From contig NZ_QVQV01000007.1 in the NCBI RefSeq assembly GCF_003429005.1, positions 310,001 to 374,000 of the forward strand: a DNA stretch of 64,000 nucleotides, given 5' to 3'. The DNA is from Paraburkholderia sp. DHOC27. Lineage in GTDB: Bacteria > Pseudomonadota > Gammaproteobacteria > Burkholderiales > Burkholderiaceae. Below are positions 25,887 through 34,893 of the stretch, in pieces. The position numbers and the translations under genes were made by a program. Each line of letters opens with the position of its first letter. Position 1 is the first letter of the stretch. The notes under the pieces were generated by a model. It was not told the origin of the DNA. It was given only the letters and a program-made list of their open reading frames with translations, and searched no databases.

Positions 25887-26600
25887 TTACACGTGGACGA
25901 GGGTACCCTCGTCCTCGCCTTGCACAATGCGCTTTAGCGCACCTGGTTTGACAATTGAGAACACGCGGATAGGCAGCTTCTGGTCGCGGCACAGTGCGAA
26001 CGCAGTCGCGTCCATGACCTGCAGATTGCGGCCAATCGCCTCGTCGAAGCTGATCGTGGTGTAACGCGTGGCCGTCGGGTCCTTCTTGGGGTCGGCCGAG
26101 TAGACGCCGTCCACCTTGGTGGCCTTCAGCACGACTTCCGCGCCGATTTCCGAGCCACGCAACGCGGCGGCCGTGTCCGTCGTGAAGAACGGATTGCCGG
26201 TACCAGCCGCGAAAATCACCACTTTGCCTTCTTCCAGCTGACGGATGGCACGGGGGCGGATGTAAGGCTCGACCACCTGGTCCATGCGCAGCGCGGACTG
26301 CACGCGCGCTTCGATGCCCGCGTGACGCATGGCGTCCTGCAGGGCGAGCGCGTTCATCATCGTGGCGAGCATCCCCATGTAGTCGGCCGTGGCGCGGTCC
26401 ATACCCGCCGCGCCGCCCGCGACACCGCGGAAAATATTGCCGCCACCGATCACGACGGCCAGCTGCGTGCCGAGGCGCACCACCTCGGCCACGTCCGCCA
26501 CCATTCGTTCGATCGTTGCGCGATTGATGCCGAAGGCATCATCGCCCATCAGTGCTTCGCCGGAGAGTTTGAGCAGGACGCGTTTATAGGCAGTGGGCAT
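25887..26600 (-). CDS. pyrH: UMP kinase
   Basis: Phosphorylates UMP to UDP; a hexameric amino-acid-kinase-family enzyme activated by GTP and inhibited by UTP. The 237-residue protein begins MPTAYKRVLLKLSGEALMG and has GGGNIFRG, the UMP-binding TADYMGMLATMMNALALQDA and FAAGTGNPFFTTDTAAALR. Start at 26600 matches the family; the longer frame to 26783 has no conserved sequence. In the usual rpsB-tsf-pyrH-frr order, after a 221-base gap from tsf. Confidence 0.98.
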   Translation of the reverse strand: MPTAYKRVLLKLSGEALMGDDAFGINRATIERMVADVAEVVRLGTQLAVVIGGGNIFRGVAGGAAGMDRATADYMGMLATMMNALALQDAMRHAGIEARVQSALRMDQVVEPYIRPRAIRQLEEGKVVIFAAGTGNPFFTTDTAAALRGSEIGAEVVLKATKVDGVYSADPKKDPTATRYTTISFDEAIGRNLQVMDATAFALCRDQKLPIRVFSIVKPGALKRIVQGEDEGTLVHV

Positions 26601-26644
26601 AGGGGTATCCAGATCGCGCAGAACAGGGCAACAACAAGGAACTA

Positions 26645-26674
26645 ACTGTAGGGGTGAAATGCTGATTCGGGCAA
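26645..26674 (-). promoter_or_regulatory. Possible pyrH promoter
   Basis: On the minus strand TACAGT (26645-26650; four of six) lies 18 bases after TTGCCC (26669-26674; four of six). Weak match, but it falls in the 221-base tsf-pyrH gap about 45 bases before the pyrH start. Confidence 0.3.
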
Positions 26675-26821
26675 GCGTCGCCAAATTGACGAACCCTGAG
26701 GTTCGCCAGTGGCAGCGGCGCAGCGAGGGTCGACCCGCGCACCGCCTTGCGGCGCTGCCGACCGCGGCAGGGTCTTGCCCCACCGCGGGTCCAACGGTAC
26801 AGCCTGATACTTAAGCGAAGC

Positions 26822-27703
26822 TTATTGCTGCTTTGCAGCAGCGACCTGAGCAGCCACTTCTGCTGCGAAATCGTCCTGCTTCTTCTCGATGCCTTCGCCG
26901 ACCACGAACAGCGCGAACTTCTGCACGCTCGCGCCTGCTGCCTTCAGCATCTGTTCGATCGTCTGCTTGTCGTTCTTAACGAACGTCTGATTCAGCAGCG
27001 AGACTTCCTTCAGATACTTCTGCACGCTGCCGTCCACCATCTTGGCGACGATTTCAGCCGGCTTGCCCGACTCGGCGGCCTTTTGTTCAGCGATGCTGCG
27101 TTCCTTGGCGATCAGGTCGGCCGGCACGTCGTTCGACGACAGCGACACCGGCTTCATTGCCGCGATGTGCATCGCCACGTCCTTGCCCACTTGCTCGTCC
27201 GCGCCGGTGTACTCGACCAGCACGCCGATGCGCGTGCCGTGCAGGTACGCAGCCAGCTGGTTGGCGGTTTCGAAACGGGCGAAACGGCGGATGGAGAGGT
27301 TTTCACCGATCTTGCCGACCAGTGCGAGTCGCACTGCGTCAACCGTCGAGCCTTCCAGCGGCAGTGCCGACAGGGCAGCGACGTCAGCCGGGTTTTGTGT
27401 AGCGACCAGTTCGGCCACTTGCTTGGCGAAGCCCAGGAAGTCGTCGTTCTTCGAAACGAAGTCGGTTTCGCAGTTCAGTTCGACGATCGCGCCGACCTTG
27501 CCGCCGATGAACGAAGCGATCACGCCTTCTGCCGTGACGCGCGAAGCGGCCTTGCTGGCCTTGTTGCCGAGCTTCACGCGCAGCAGCTCTTCAGCACGCG
27601 CCATGTCGCCGTCGGCTTCCGTCAGCGCCTTCTTGCATTCCATCATCGGCGCATCGGTCTTTGCGCGCAGTTCTGCAACCATGCTTGCGGTAATTGCCGC
27701 CAT
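26822..27703 (-). CDS. tsf: Elongation factor Ts
   Basis: Guanine-nucleotide exchange factor for EF-Tu. The 293-residue protein has the N-terminal UBA-like module (ASMVAELRAKTDAPMMECKKALTEADGDMARAEELLR), the core with NCETDFVSKNDDF, and the coiled-coil segment to the C-terminus. Of two adjacent ATG codons I choose the second (27703), because AAGGAG then lies six bases away and MAAITASMV is the family start. A terminator-like hairpin lies between rpsB and tsf, so tsf may be expressed below rpsB. Confidence 0.98.
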   Translation of the reverse strand: MAAITASMVAELRAKTDAPMMECKKALTEADGDMARAEELLRVKLGNKASKAASRVTAEGVIASFIGGKVGAIVELNCETDFVSKNDDFLGFAKQVAELVATQNPADVAALSALPLEGSTVDAVRLALVGKIGENLSIRRFARFETANQLAAYLHGTRIGVLVEYTGADEQVGKDVAMHIAAMKPVSLSSNDVPADLIAKERSIAEQKAAESGKPAEIVAKMVDGSVQKYLKEVSLLNQTFVKNDKQTIEQMLKAAGASVQKFALFVVGEGIEKKQDDFAAEVAAQVAAAKQQ

Positions 27704-27817
27704 CATTTGCTCCTTGAGTCTGTCTTTCACACGCCGCCCGCATTTCGATGCCAGCGGCAAGAATTCGTTTCCGGGCAGCGTGTATTTTTACTGCGCTGTA
27801 GGAAAGTGTCGTGACTT

Positions 27818-27851
27818 AAAAAAAGGGGGCCTGTAGAAAGCCCCCTTTTTT
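27818..27851. terminator. Hairpin with U-tract between rpsB and tsf
   Basis: Stem GGGGGC / GCCCCC with a 9-base loop, an A7 run on the left and T6 on the right. On the minus strand this is a textbook intrinsic terminator inside the rpsB-tsf unit, about 20 bases after the rpsB stop. Partial termination would lower tsf relative to rpsB, as reported for E. coli. Confidence 0.8.
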
Positions 27852-27868
27852 GCCGGACACGGGGCAGC

Positions 27869-28621
27869 TTACGCCTCCGAGTTGACCTCGACGAACTCGT
27901 CGCCGTCACCGCCACGGGCAGCCTGCACCACTTCGTTCACTGCGTTCGCACGGCCTTCGAGGATCGCGTCAGCCACGCCAGCCGTGTACAGAGCGACAGC
28001 CTTGCTGGCGTCGTCGTTACCCGGGATCACGTAGTCGATGCCTTCCGGCGAGTGGTTCGTGTCGACCACGGCGATAACCGGCACGCCAAGCTTGTTGGCT
28101 TCGGTCACGGCAATCTTGTGGTAGCCGACGTCAACCACGAAGATTGCGTCCGGAATGCCGCCCATGTCCTTCACGCCGCCAATCGACTTTTGCAGCTTGG
28201 CGATTTCGCGTTCGAACAGCAGCGCTTCCTTCTTGCTCATGCGCTCGGTTTCACCGGCTTCCAGCGCTGCTTCCATGTCTTTCAGGCGCTTGATCGAAAC
28301 CTTCAGCGTCTTGAAGTTGGTCAGCATGCCGCCGAGCCAGCGGGCGTTGACATACGGCATGCCAGCGCGTTGTGCCTCTTCGGCGATCGTGTCACGCGAT
28401 TGACGCTTCGTGCCAACGAACAGGATCGTGCCGCGGTTGGCTGCCAGTTGACGCACGTACTTCAGTGCGTCGTTGTACATCGGCAGCGTCTTTTCGAGGT
28501 TGATGATGTGAATCTTGTTGCGATGACCGAAAATGAAGGGGGCCATCTTCGGGTTCCAGAAGCGCGTTTGGTGACCGAAGTGGACACCTGCTTCCAGCAT
28601 TTGACGCATGGTAACTGCCAT
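27869..28621 (-). CDS. rpsB: 30S ribosomal protein S2
   Basis: A late-assembling small-subunit protein that recruits S1. The 250-residue protein is full length (MRQMLEAGVHFGHQTRFWNPKMAPFIFGHRNKIHIINLEKT; ...VDTNHSPEGIDYVIPGNDDASKAV). The ATG at 28621 follows AGCGGAGA. It has a long leader (about 260 bases) from a good sigma-70 promoter; S2 is known in E. coli to repress its own operon through the leader RNA. Confidence 0.98.
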   Translation of the reverse strand: MAVTMRQMLEAGVHFGHQTRFWNPKMAPFIFGHRNKIHIINLEKTLPMYNDALKYVRQLAANRGTILFVGTKRQSRDTIAEEAQRAGMPYVNARWLGGMLTNFKTLKVSIKRLKDMEAALEAGETERMSKKEALLFEREIAKLQKSIGGVKDMGGIPDAIFVVDVGYHKIAVTEANKLGVPVIAVVDTNHSPEGIDYVIPGNDDASKAVALYTAGVADAILEGRANAVNEVVQAARGGDGDEFVEVNSEA

Positions 28622-28890
28622 GAAAATCTCCGCTAGGGTTGGGTCTTAAGCCGACTGCCGTATCTGCCGCGCCGCCCTCGCCGCTTTTGTAGTTTGCGAG
28701 GACTGAACACGACGGACACCCTGGGTGCTGCCGGCTTGCGAGTCTGCTGCCTTGGGATGCTCCCTCGTGCCACCTGTGCCGCCTGTGCGCCACCACGGGA
28801 ACAACCTGATTCACCACCCGTAGCGCAGGCAACTATGACTACGGGCCAAGCTTTCCACGAGATAAAGAATGTGGATCGACTTAGCCAAAC
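28622..28890 (-). promoter_or_regulatory. rpsB leader region
   Basis: About 260 bases between the rpsB promoter and its ATG. The RNA would contain two perfect stems: CCCGTAG / CTACGGG (28818-28846, 15-base loop, near the 5' end) and CCTCGC / GCGAGG (28676-28701, 14-base loop, about 55 bases before the start codon). The length and structure fit an S2 autoregulatory leader; that role is inference from the known E. coli case. Confidence 0.5.
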
Positions 28891-28920
28891 AGTATAGCAC
28901 GTGACTATCGGGCGACTCAA
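28891..28920 (-). promoter_or_regulatory. Sigma-70 promoter of rpsB-tsf
   Basis: On the minus strand TATACT (28891-28896; five of six) lies 18 bases after TTGAGT (28915-28920; four of six). It is the best promoter in the 461-base divergent rpsB-map spacer. Between it and map (28921-29082) I see only a GATAAT at 29046-29051 that might serve map. Confidence 0.7.
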
Positions 28921-29082
28921 CCGGCCCGGTGCTCCTGCATGCCTAGACGGTTGCACCTGCCGGCCGGCCCCGAAACGCCCTGCCACCGGCCCGTCCGCGC
29001 GGCCGCCCACTCTCTCAAAACCCTGCGGGTGGGGGAAGATGGTGCGATAATCCCGTAATAATCCGCATTTCAGGCCCGACTC

Positions 29083-29892
29083 ATGGCTATTACGCTCAAA
29101 AACGAACACGATATCGCGCAGATGCGCGTCGCTTGCAAGCTGGCCAGCGAAGTGCTCGACTACATCACGCCGTTCGTCACCGCCGGTGTCACCACGGGCG
29201 AACTGGACCGTCTCTGTCACGAATACATGTTGAAGGAACAGGGCACGGTGCCCGCGCCGCTCAACTATCAGCCGCCCGGGTACCCGCCCTACCCGAAAGC
29301 CACCTGCATTTCCGTCAACGACGTGATCTGCCACGGCATTCCCGGCGACAAGACGCTGAAAAACGGCGACGCGCTCAATATCGACGTCACCGTGATCAAG
29401 GAAGGCTATTTTGGCGACACGAGCCGCATGTTCATCGTCGGCGAAGGCTCGATTCTGGCCAAACGGCTCGTCCAGGTCACCTATGAATGCATGTGGCTCG
29501 GCATCGATCAGGTCCGCCCCGGCGCGCATCTGGGCGACATCGGTCACGCCATCCAGAAACACGCGGAAGGCCAGGGCTATAGCGTGGTGCGCGAATACTG
29601 CGGCCACGGCATCGGCACCGTGTTTCACGAAGACCCGCAAATCCTGCATTACGGGCGTCCCGGCACCGGTCTCGAACTGCAGCAGGGCATGATCTTCACG
29701 GTCGAGCCGATGATCAACGCCGGCCGGCGCGATATCCGCACCATGCCGGATCAGTGGACCGTCAAGACCAAGGACCGCAGCCTGTCGGCGCAGTGGGAGC
29801 ACACGGTGCTCGTGACCGAGTCCGGTTATGACGTGCTGACGGTCTCCGCCGGCACGCCTGCCCGCCCGCCCATCGTGGCCGCCACGGCCTGA
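29083..29892 (+). CDS. map: Methionine aminopeptidase, type I
   Basis: Removes the N-terminal Met from nascent proteins after deformylation; a dimetal enzyme. The 269-residue protein shows the pita-bread fold motifs ICHGIPGDKTLKNGDALNIDVTV (metal-binding Asp), FGDTSRMFIVGE, YCGHGIGTVFHEDP (His) and IFTVEPMIN (Glu). Full length. No strong ribosome binding site, but the N-terminus MAITLKNEHDIAQMR is the family start. First gene of map-glnD-(pseudouridine synthase), with a 35-base gap to glnD. Confidence 0.98.
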   Translation: MAITLKNEHDIAQMRVACKLASEVLDYITPFVTAGVTTGELDRLCHEYMLKEQGTVPAPLNYQPPGYPPYPKATCISVNDVICHGIPGDKTLKNGDALNIDVTVIKEGYFGDTSRMFIVGEGSILAKRLVQVTYECMWLGIDQVRPGAHLGDIGHAIQKHAEGQGYSVVREYCGHGIGTVFHEDPQILHYGRPGTGLELQQGMIFTVEPMINAGRRDIRTMPDQWTVKTKDRSLSAQWEHTVLVTESGYDVLTVSAGTPARPPIVAATA

Positions 29893-29927
29893 GCGCCGTT
29901 CCCCGTTTCCAACTCACGCGCGTGCCC

Positions 29928-32507
29928 ATGAGCAGTGTTCCAGCCGTTGCCCGTTCCAATGCCTCGACGTTGAAGGCGGACTACAAGGTGGCCAAAGCCC
30001 GATTGCTGGAACGCTTCAGGTTGGCAAGCAACGTCGAATCGTTGATGGCCTCGCTCGCCCGCGCCACGGACGAGTCGCTGCGCGGCGCCTGGAATACCTG
30101 CGATCTGCCCGCCACGCTCGCGCTGGTGGCCGTGGGTGGCTACGGACGCGGCGAGCTTGCGCCGCATTCGGACATCGACATCCTGGTGCTGCTGCCGGAC
30201 GAGCCCATCGCTCATCTGGAAGCGCGTATCGAGCGCTTTATCGGTCTCGCCTGGGACCTCGGCCTTGAACTCGGCAGCAGTGTGCGCACGGTTTCGCAAT
30301 GCATCGAAGAAGCTGCCAACGACGTCACCGTGCAAACCTCGCTGCTGGAAGCGCGCTGCATCACCGGCAGCAAGACCCTTTTCGACGACTTCGCGCAACG
30401 CTATCGCGCCGCGCTCGATCCGCGCGCGTTCTTCCAGGCCAAGGTGCTGGAAATGCGCCAGCGGCACGCCAAGTTTCAGGACACGCCGTACGCGCTCGAG
30501 CCCAACATCAAGGAAAGCCCGGGCGGCCTGCGCGATCTGCAACTGATCCTGTGGATCACCCAGGCGGCCGGCTTCGGCAGCAGCTGGCAGGAACTCGAAG
30601 CGCGTGGCCTCGTGACGGAACGCGAAGCCCGCGAACTCGAACGCAACGAAGGCTTTCTGAAGGCGCTGCGGGCGCGTCTGCACGTGATTGCCGGGCGGCG
30701 TCAGGACATTCTGGTGTTCGACCTGCAAACGGCGCTTGCCGAGAGCTTCGGCTACAAGCCCACCGCCACCAAGCGCGCCAGCGAACAACTGATGCGCCGC
30801 TATTACTGGGCGGCCAAGGCGGTCACGCAGCTCGCCACGATTCTGATCCAGAACATCGAGGCCCAGCTCTTTCCCAGCACGAGCGGCATTACGCGGGTGC
30901 TGTCGGAGCGCTTCGTCGAGAAGCAAGGCATGCTGGAAATTGCCAGCGACGATGTCTTCGAACGCGAACCCAACGCCATCCTCGAAGCGTTTCTGCTCTA
31001 CGAGAAGACGCCAGGCGTAAAGGGGCTGTCGGCCCGCACGCTGCGCGCGATCTATAACGCCCGCGACAAGATGGACCTGCACTGGCGCCGTGACCCGGAA
31101 AACCGGCGCCTGTTCATGGAGATTCTCAAGCAGCCGGCCGGCATCACCCATGCCTTCCGGCTGATGAACCAGACCAGCGTGCTGGGGCGTTACCTGCTTA
31201 ATTTCCGCCGCATCGTCGGACAGATGCAGCACGACCTGTATCACGTGTACACGGTCGATCAGCACATCCTGATGGTGCTGCGCAATCTGCGCCGCTTTGC
31301 CGTACCCGAGCACACGCACGAGTATCCGTTCTGCAGCCAGTTGATTGCCAATTTCGAGCGTCCGTGGGTGCTGTATGTGGCGGCGCTGTTTCACGACATC
31401 GCGAAAGGCCGTGGCGGCGATCATTCGACGCTCGGCATGGCCGACGCCCGGCGTTTTTGCCGCGAACACGGCATTGACGGCGCCGATAGCGAACTGGTGG
31501 TGTGGCTAGTCCAGCAACATCTGACGATGAGCCAGGTCGCGCAGAAGCAGGACACGAGCGACCCCGAAGTCATCAAGCGGTTCGCGGAACTGGTGCGCAA
31601 CGAACGGCACCTGACCGCGCTATATCTGCTGACCGTCGCCGATATTCGCGGCACCAGTCCGAAAGTCTGGAATACGTGGAAAGGCAAGCTGCTCGAGGAC
31701 CTGTACCGCACCACGCTGGCGGTGCTCGGCGGCGCGCGGCCCGATGCGCACTCCGAACTGAAGTCACGCCAGGAAGAAGCGCTGGCGCTGCTGCGCCTCG
31801 AAACGGTGCCCGAGAATGCCCACCAGGCATTGTGGGACAAGCTGGACGTCGGCTATTTCCTGCGTCACGACGCAGCGGATATTGCCTGGCAGACCCGCGT
31901 GCTGTACCGCCACGTCGAGACCCCCACGCCGATCGTGCGCGCACGGCCGTCGCCGGTGGGCGAAGCATTGCAGGTGCTGGTCTACGTGAAGGACCGCCCT
32001 GATCTGTTTGCAGGCATCTGCGCCTATTTCGACAGGAACTCCCTGTCGGTGCTCGATGCGCGCGTCAGCACGACCCGTCACGGCTATGCGCTGGACAACT
32101 TCATCGTCCAGCACACCGAAGACGACGTGCATTACCGCGACATCGCCAATCTGGTCGAGCAGGAATTGACCGCACGTCTCACGACGGACAGTACACTGCT
32201 GCCCGATCCGTCCAAGGGACGTTTGTCGCGCCTGTCGCGAACCTTCCCTGTTACGCCGCGCGTCGACCTTCGGGCCGACGAACGTGGCCAGTACTACATC
32301 CTGTCCGTGTCGGCGAACGACCGGCCAGGCCTTCTTTATTCGATCGCGCGCGTGCTGGCCGAGCACCAGGTCGGCGTCCAATCGGCGCGGATTAATACGC
32401 TCGGCGAACGCGTCGAGGACGTGTTCCTGCTGGATGGACGCGGCCTCTCGGACAACCGCCTGCAAATTCAGGTCGAGACCGAACTGCTGCGCGCGATCGC
32501 AGTGTGA
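29928..32507 (+). CDS. glnD: [Protein-PII] uridylyltransferase/uridylyl-removing enzyme
   Basis: Primary nitrogen sensor: it uridylylates PII when glutamine is low and removes UMP when glutamine is high. The 859-residue protein has, in order, the nucleotidyltransferase domain (GGYGRGELAPHSDIDILVLL, residues 70-89), the HD hydrolase domain (FHDIAKGRGGDHS, near 488) and two C-terminal ACT domains (VYVKDRPDLFAGICAYF and VSANDRPGLLYSIARVL). Full length. The ATG at 29928 is preferred over an in-frame GTG two codons upstream. Confidence 0.98.
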   Translation: MSSVPAVARSNASTLKADYKVAKARLLERFRLASNVESLMASLARATDESLRGAWNTCDLPATLALVAVGGYGRGELAPHSDIDILVLLPDEPIAHLEARIERFIGLAWDLGLELGSSVRTVSQCIEEAANDVTVQTSLLEARCITGSKTLFDDFAQRYRAALDPRAFFQAKVLEMRQRHAKFQDTPYALEPNIKESPGGLRDLQLILWITQAAGFGSSWQELEARGLVTEREARELERNEGFLKALRARLHVIAGRRQDILVFDLQTALAESFGYKPTATKRASEQLMRRYYWAAKAVTQLATILIQNIEAQLFPSTSGITRVLSERFVEKQGMLEIASDDVFEREPNAILEAFLLYEKTPGVKGLSARTLRAIYNARDKMDLHWRRDPENRRLFMEILKQPAGITHAFRLMNQTSVLGRYLLNFRRIVGQMQHDLYHVYTVDQHILMVLRNLRRFAVPEHTHEYPFCSQLIANFERPWVLYVAALFHDIAKGRGGDHSTLGMADARRFCREHGIDGADSELVVWLVQQHLTMSQVAQKQDTSDPEVIKRFAELVRNERHLTALYLLTVADIRGTSPKVWNTWKGKLLEDLYRTTLAVLGGARPDAHSELKSRQEEALALLRLETVPENAHQALWDKLDVGYFLRHDAADIAWQTRVLYRHVETPTPIVRARPSPVGEALQVLVYVKDRPDLFAGICAYFDRNSLSVLDARVSTTRHGYALDNFIVQHTEDDVHYRDIANLVEQELTARLTTDSTLLPDPSKGRLSRLSRTFPVTPRVDLRADERGQYYILSVSANDRPGLLYSIARVLAEHQVGVQSARINTLGERVEDVFLLDGRGLSDNRLQIQVETELLRAIAV

Positions 32508-32513
32508 GATTTC

Positions 32514-34691
32514 ATGCGAGTCAAATTGACAGCCAAGCATCCGCGGTCGGCTTCGTCCGAACGCGCCCCTGTTCGCTCGGGTAGTTCCACCGCGCGCAAA
32601 CCGACGCGTCCGCCAGGACCGCGTCCCGCCACGCCCCGTACGGGCGAGCGCGACGCGGGGTCGGGTGGCACCGGCAAGCGGGCCGGTGGCGCGGAGCGCG
32701 GATCGGCGAGTGGTGCACGGCCGCCGCGCGCCGAGGGTGAGCGGCGTGGGCCGAGTGGGTTTGCAGGAGAACGTAGCGAACGTGCGCCGCGGAAGTTCGA
32801 GGGTGAGCGCGGTGAACGCCGTGCGCCGGGTAGCTTCAGCGGCGAACGCGGTGAACGCGCGCCCCGGAAGTTCGAAGGTGAACGTGGCGAGCGGCGTGGT
32901 CCTGGCGGTTTTGGAGGTGAGCGTAGTGAACGGCCGCCCCGGAAGTCTGAGGGTGAACGTAGTGAACGCCGCGCGCCGGGCGGCTTCGGCGCAGATCGCA
33001 GTGAACGCGCGCCTCGCAAATTCGAAGGTGAGCGTAGTGAACGACGTGCACCAGCTGGCTTCGGCGCAGAACGCGGTGAACGTGCACCCCGGAAGTTTGA
33101 AGGCGAACGCGGTGAGCGGCGTGGTCCTGCGGGTTTTGCAGGCGAGCGTAGTGAACGGCCACCGCGGAAGTTCGAGGGTGAACGCAGCGAACGACGTGCC
33201 CCTGGCGGCTTTGCTGGCAGCGAACGCAGCGAGCGCCCACCGCGCCGCGAAGGTCCTGCCGGCGCACCTCGTCGCAGTGGCGACGCCGAGCGTGATCGCG
33301 GCGAGCGGCCTGCCCGTTTTTCACGCGACGAAGGCACGCGTCGGCCGTCGTTTGGCGGCGCACGCGGCGCCGACGACACGCGCCGCCCCAGCACCCCACG
33401 AACCGGACGCCCGTCGGATGCCGGCCCGCGCGGCGAGCGCCCGGCGATTCGGCGCGAGCGCGACGACTCTCGCGAGCGAAGCACGTCTGATCGGCCACGC
33501 TTCGGTGCTGACCGTGGCACCGGCGACGAGCGCCGTCCGTTCGACCGGACGCGGCGCGACGACGCCCCGCGTCGTGGTCCTGCCGGTTCGCGCGACGACC
33601 GCCCTGCTTCGACAGAACGCGGCTCCTTCGCACGCGGCGAGCGCACGTTTGCCAAACCGGTGAAGAGCGGCTATGCAGAGCGTTCCGAACGCGGCACGCG
33701 CGACGAACGCCCCACTGGCACACGGACATTCGGCGACCGGCCGCCGCGTGAAGAGCGCGCCCCCGGCACACGTGGACCACGCGGCAGCGAAGGCTCAGCA
33801 GGCGGCGGTTTCGCCAATCGTGAGCGCAGCGGCGGCAAGGCTCCTCGTCACAACGCACCCGACACCCGCGCGCCGCGTGCCGAAGAAGCCACGCCTCATG
33901 CGTCCGCTCCGCGCCGCGACCACGACGACGCGCCCGGCACGTTGCGCCTCTCCAAGCTGATGTCGGAACTGGGCCTGTGCTCACGTCGCGAAGCCGACGA
34001 ATGGATCGAAAACGGCTGGGTGCGTGTGGACGGCGTGAAAATCGACACGCTCGGCACCAAGGTTCGCCCGGACCAGCGCGTCGAGATCGACCCGGCCGCG
34101 CAGGCCATGCAGGCACGCCAGGTCACGATCCTGCTGCACAAGCCGGTGGGCTATGTGTCGGGTCAGGCTGAGGACGGCTACCAGCCGGCCATCACGCTCG
34201 TGACGCCTGACAACCGCTGGGAAGGCGACCGTTCGGAGATCCCGTTTTCGGTATCGCATCTGCGCCAGCTCGCGCCGGCGGGCCGTCTCGACATCGACTC
34301 CACGGGTTTGCTCGTGCTGACGCAGGATGGACGCATCGCCAAGCGCCTGATTGGTGGTCACTCCGAGGTCGAAAAAGAATACCTGGTGCGCGTGACGTAC
34401 GGCGACATGTCGAGCGAAATCGACCAGCACTTCCCACTCGAGAGCCTCGAGTTGTTGCGTCATGGACTCGAACTCGACGACCAGCCGCTCAAGCCGGCCA
34501 AGGTCAGCTGGCAAAACGGCGAGCAGTTGCGCTTCGTGCTGCGCGAAGGCAAGAAACGCCAGATTCGCCGCATGTGTGAACTGGTCGGACTGGCGGTGGT
34601 CGGTTTGAAGCGCGTACGCATGGGCAGCGTGCCGCTCGGCGCACTGCCGCCGGGGCAATGGCGCTACCTCGCGCAGGATGAGTCGTTCTAA
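32514..34691 (+). CDS. RluF-like (RsuA/RluB family) 23S rRNA pseudouridine synthase with long repetitive N-terminus
   Basis: The C-terminal 250 residues are a complete enzyme: an S4 RNA-binding domain (LRLSKLMSELGLCSRREADEW, about 476-525) and the catalytic core with GRLDIDSTGLLVLT (nucleophile Asp593) and GKKRQIRRMCEL. The end (VPLGALPPGQWRYLAQDE) is closest to RluF. Before it lie about 475 residues rich in Arg, Glu, Gly, Pro and Ser, including about seven copies of a 25-residue unit. E. coli RluF is 290 residues, so most of this protein is extension. The ATG at 32514, six bases after glnD, has no Shine-Dalgarno, suggesting coupling to glnD. Reading frame is unbroken throughout. Confidence 0.9.
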   Translation: MRVKLTAKHPRSASSERAPVRSGSSTARKPTRPPGPRPATPRTGERDAGSGGTGKRAGGAERGSASGARPPRAEGERRGPSGFAGERSERAPRKFEGERGERRAPGSFSGERGERAPRKFEGERGERRGPGGFGGERSERPPRKSEGERSERRAPGGFGADRSERAPRKFEGERSERRAPAGFGAERGERAPRKFEGERGERRGPAGFAGERSERPPRKFEGERSERRAPGGFAGSERSERPPRREGPAGAPRRSGDAERDRGERPARFSRDEGTRRPSFGGARGADDTRRPSTPRTGRPSDAGPRGERPAIRRERDDSRERSTSDRPRFGADRGTGDERRPFDRTRRDDAPRRGPAGSRDDRPASTERGSFARGERTFAKPVKSGYAERSERGTRDERPTGTRTFGDRPPREERAPGTRGPRGSEGSAGGGFANRERSGGKAPRHNAPDTRAPRAEEATPHASAPRRDHDDAPGTLRLSKLMSELGLCSRREADEWIENGWVRVDGVKIDTLGTKVRPDQRVEIDPAAQAMQARQVTILLHKPVGYVSGQAEDGYQPAITLVTPDNRWEGDRSEIPFSVSHLRQLAPAGRLDIDSTGLLVLTQDGRIAKRLIGGHSEVEKEYLVRVTYGDMSSEIDQHFPLESLELLRHGLELDDQPLKPAKVSWQNGEQLRFVLREGKKRQIRRMCELVGLAVVGLKRVRMGSVPLGALPPGQWRYLAQDESF
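32736..33251 (+). repeat. About seven 75-base tandem repeats inside the pseudouridine synthase gene
   Basis: Codons 75-246 form imperfect 25-residue units of the pattern GERxERRxPxGFxGERxERxPRKFE (first unit 22 residues). DNA copies differ at many positions but keep the 75-base period and the frame, which points to old amplification under protein-level selection. Confidence 0.85.
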
Positions 34692-34783
34692 GGCTTGTTT
34701 GCATTTGACGCTATCGTGGCAGCAAATGACAGCGCTTCCAAAGACAGACCAAAGCTCCCACCGCTTCGTATAAAGCTTCTGAT

Positions 34784-34817
34784 AAAAAAAGCCGACGCAC
34801 ATGCGTCGGCTTTTTTT
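34784..34817. terminator. Bidirectional terminator between the pseudouridine synthase gene and def
   Basis: An 8-bp stem GCCGACGC / GCGTCGGC with loop ACAT, flanked by A7 on the left and T7 on the right, between convergent genes. Confidence 0.93.
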
Positions 34818-34893
34818 CTATGGCCCGCGTCGAACGGCATGAACGACAACTCCGTGGTCAATACGTCAACGCGTAACCACGTACGCCGAATAC

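Noticed and set aside
32736..33251. CRISPR-like periodic array
   Set aside because: The 75-base units are contiguous, without spacers, and are in-frame coding repeats.
32665..33663. 332-codon alternative frame in the repeat region of the pseudouridine synthase gene
   Set aside because: The Ala/Val/Asn-rich sequence is the +1 reading of the 75-base repeats; the true frame continues into the S4 and catalytic domains.
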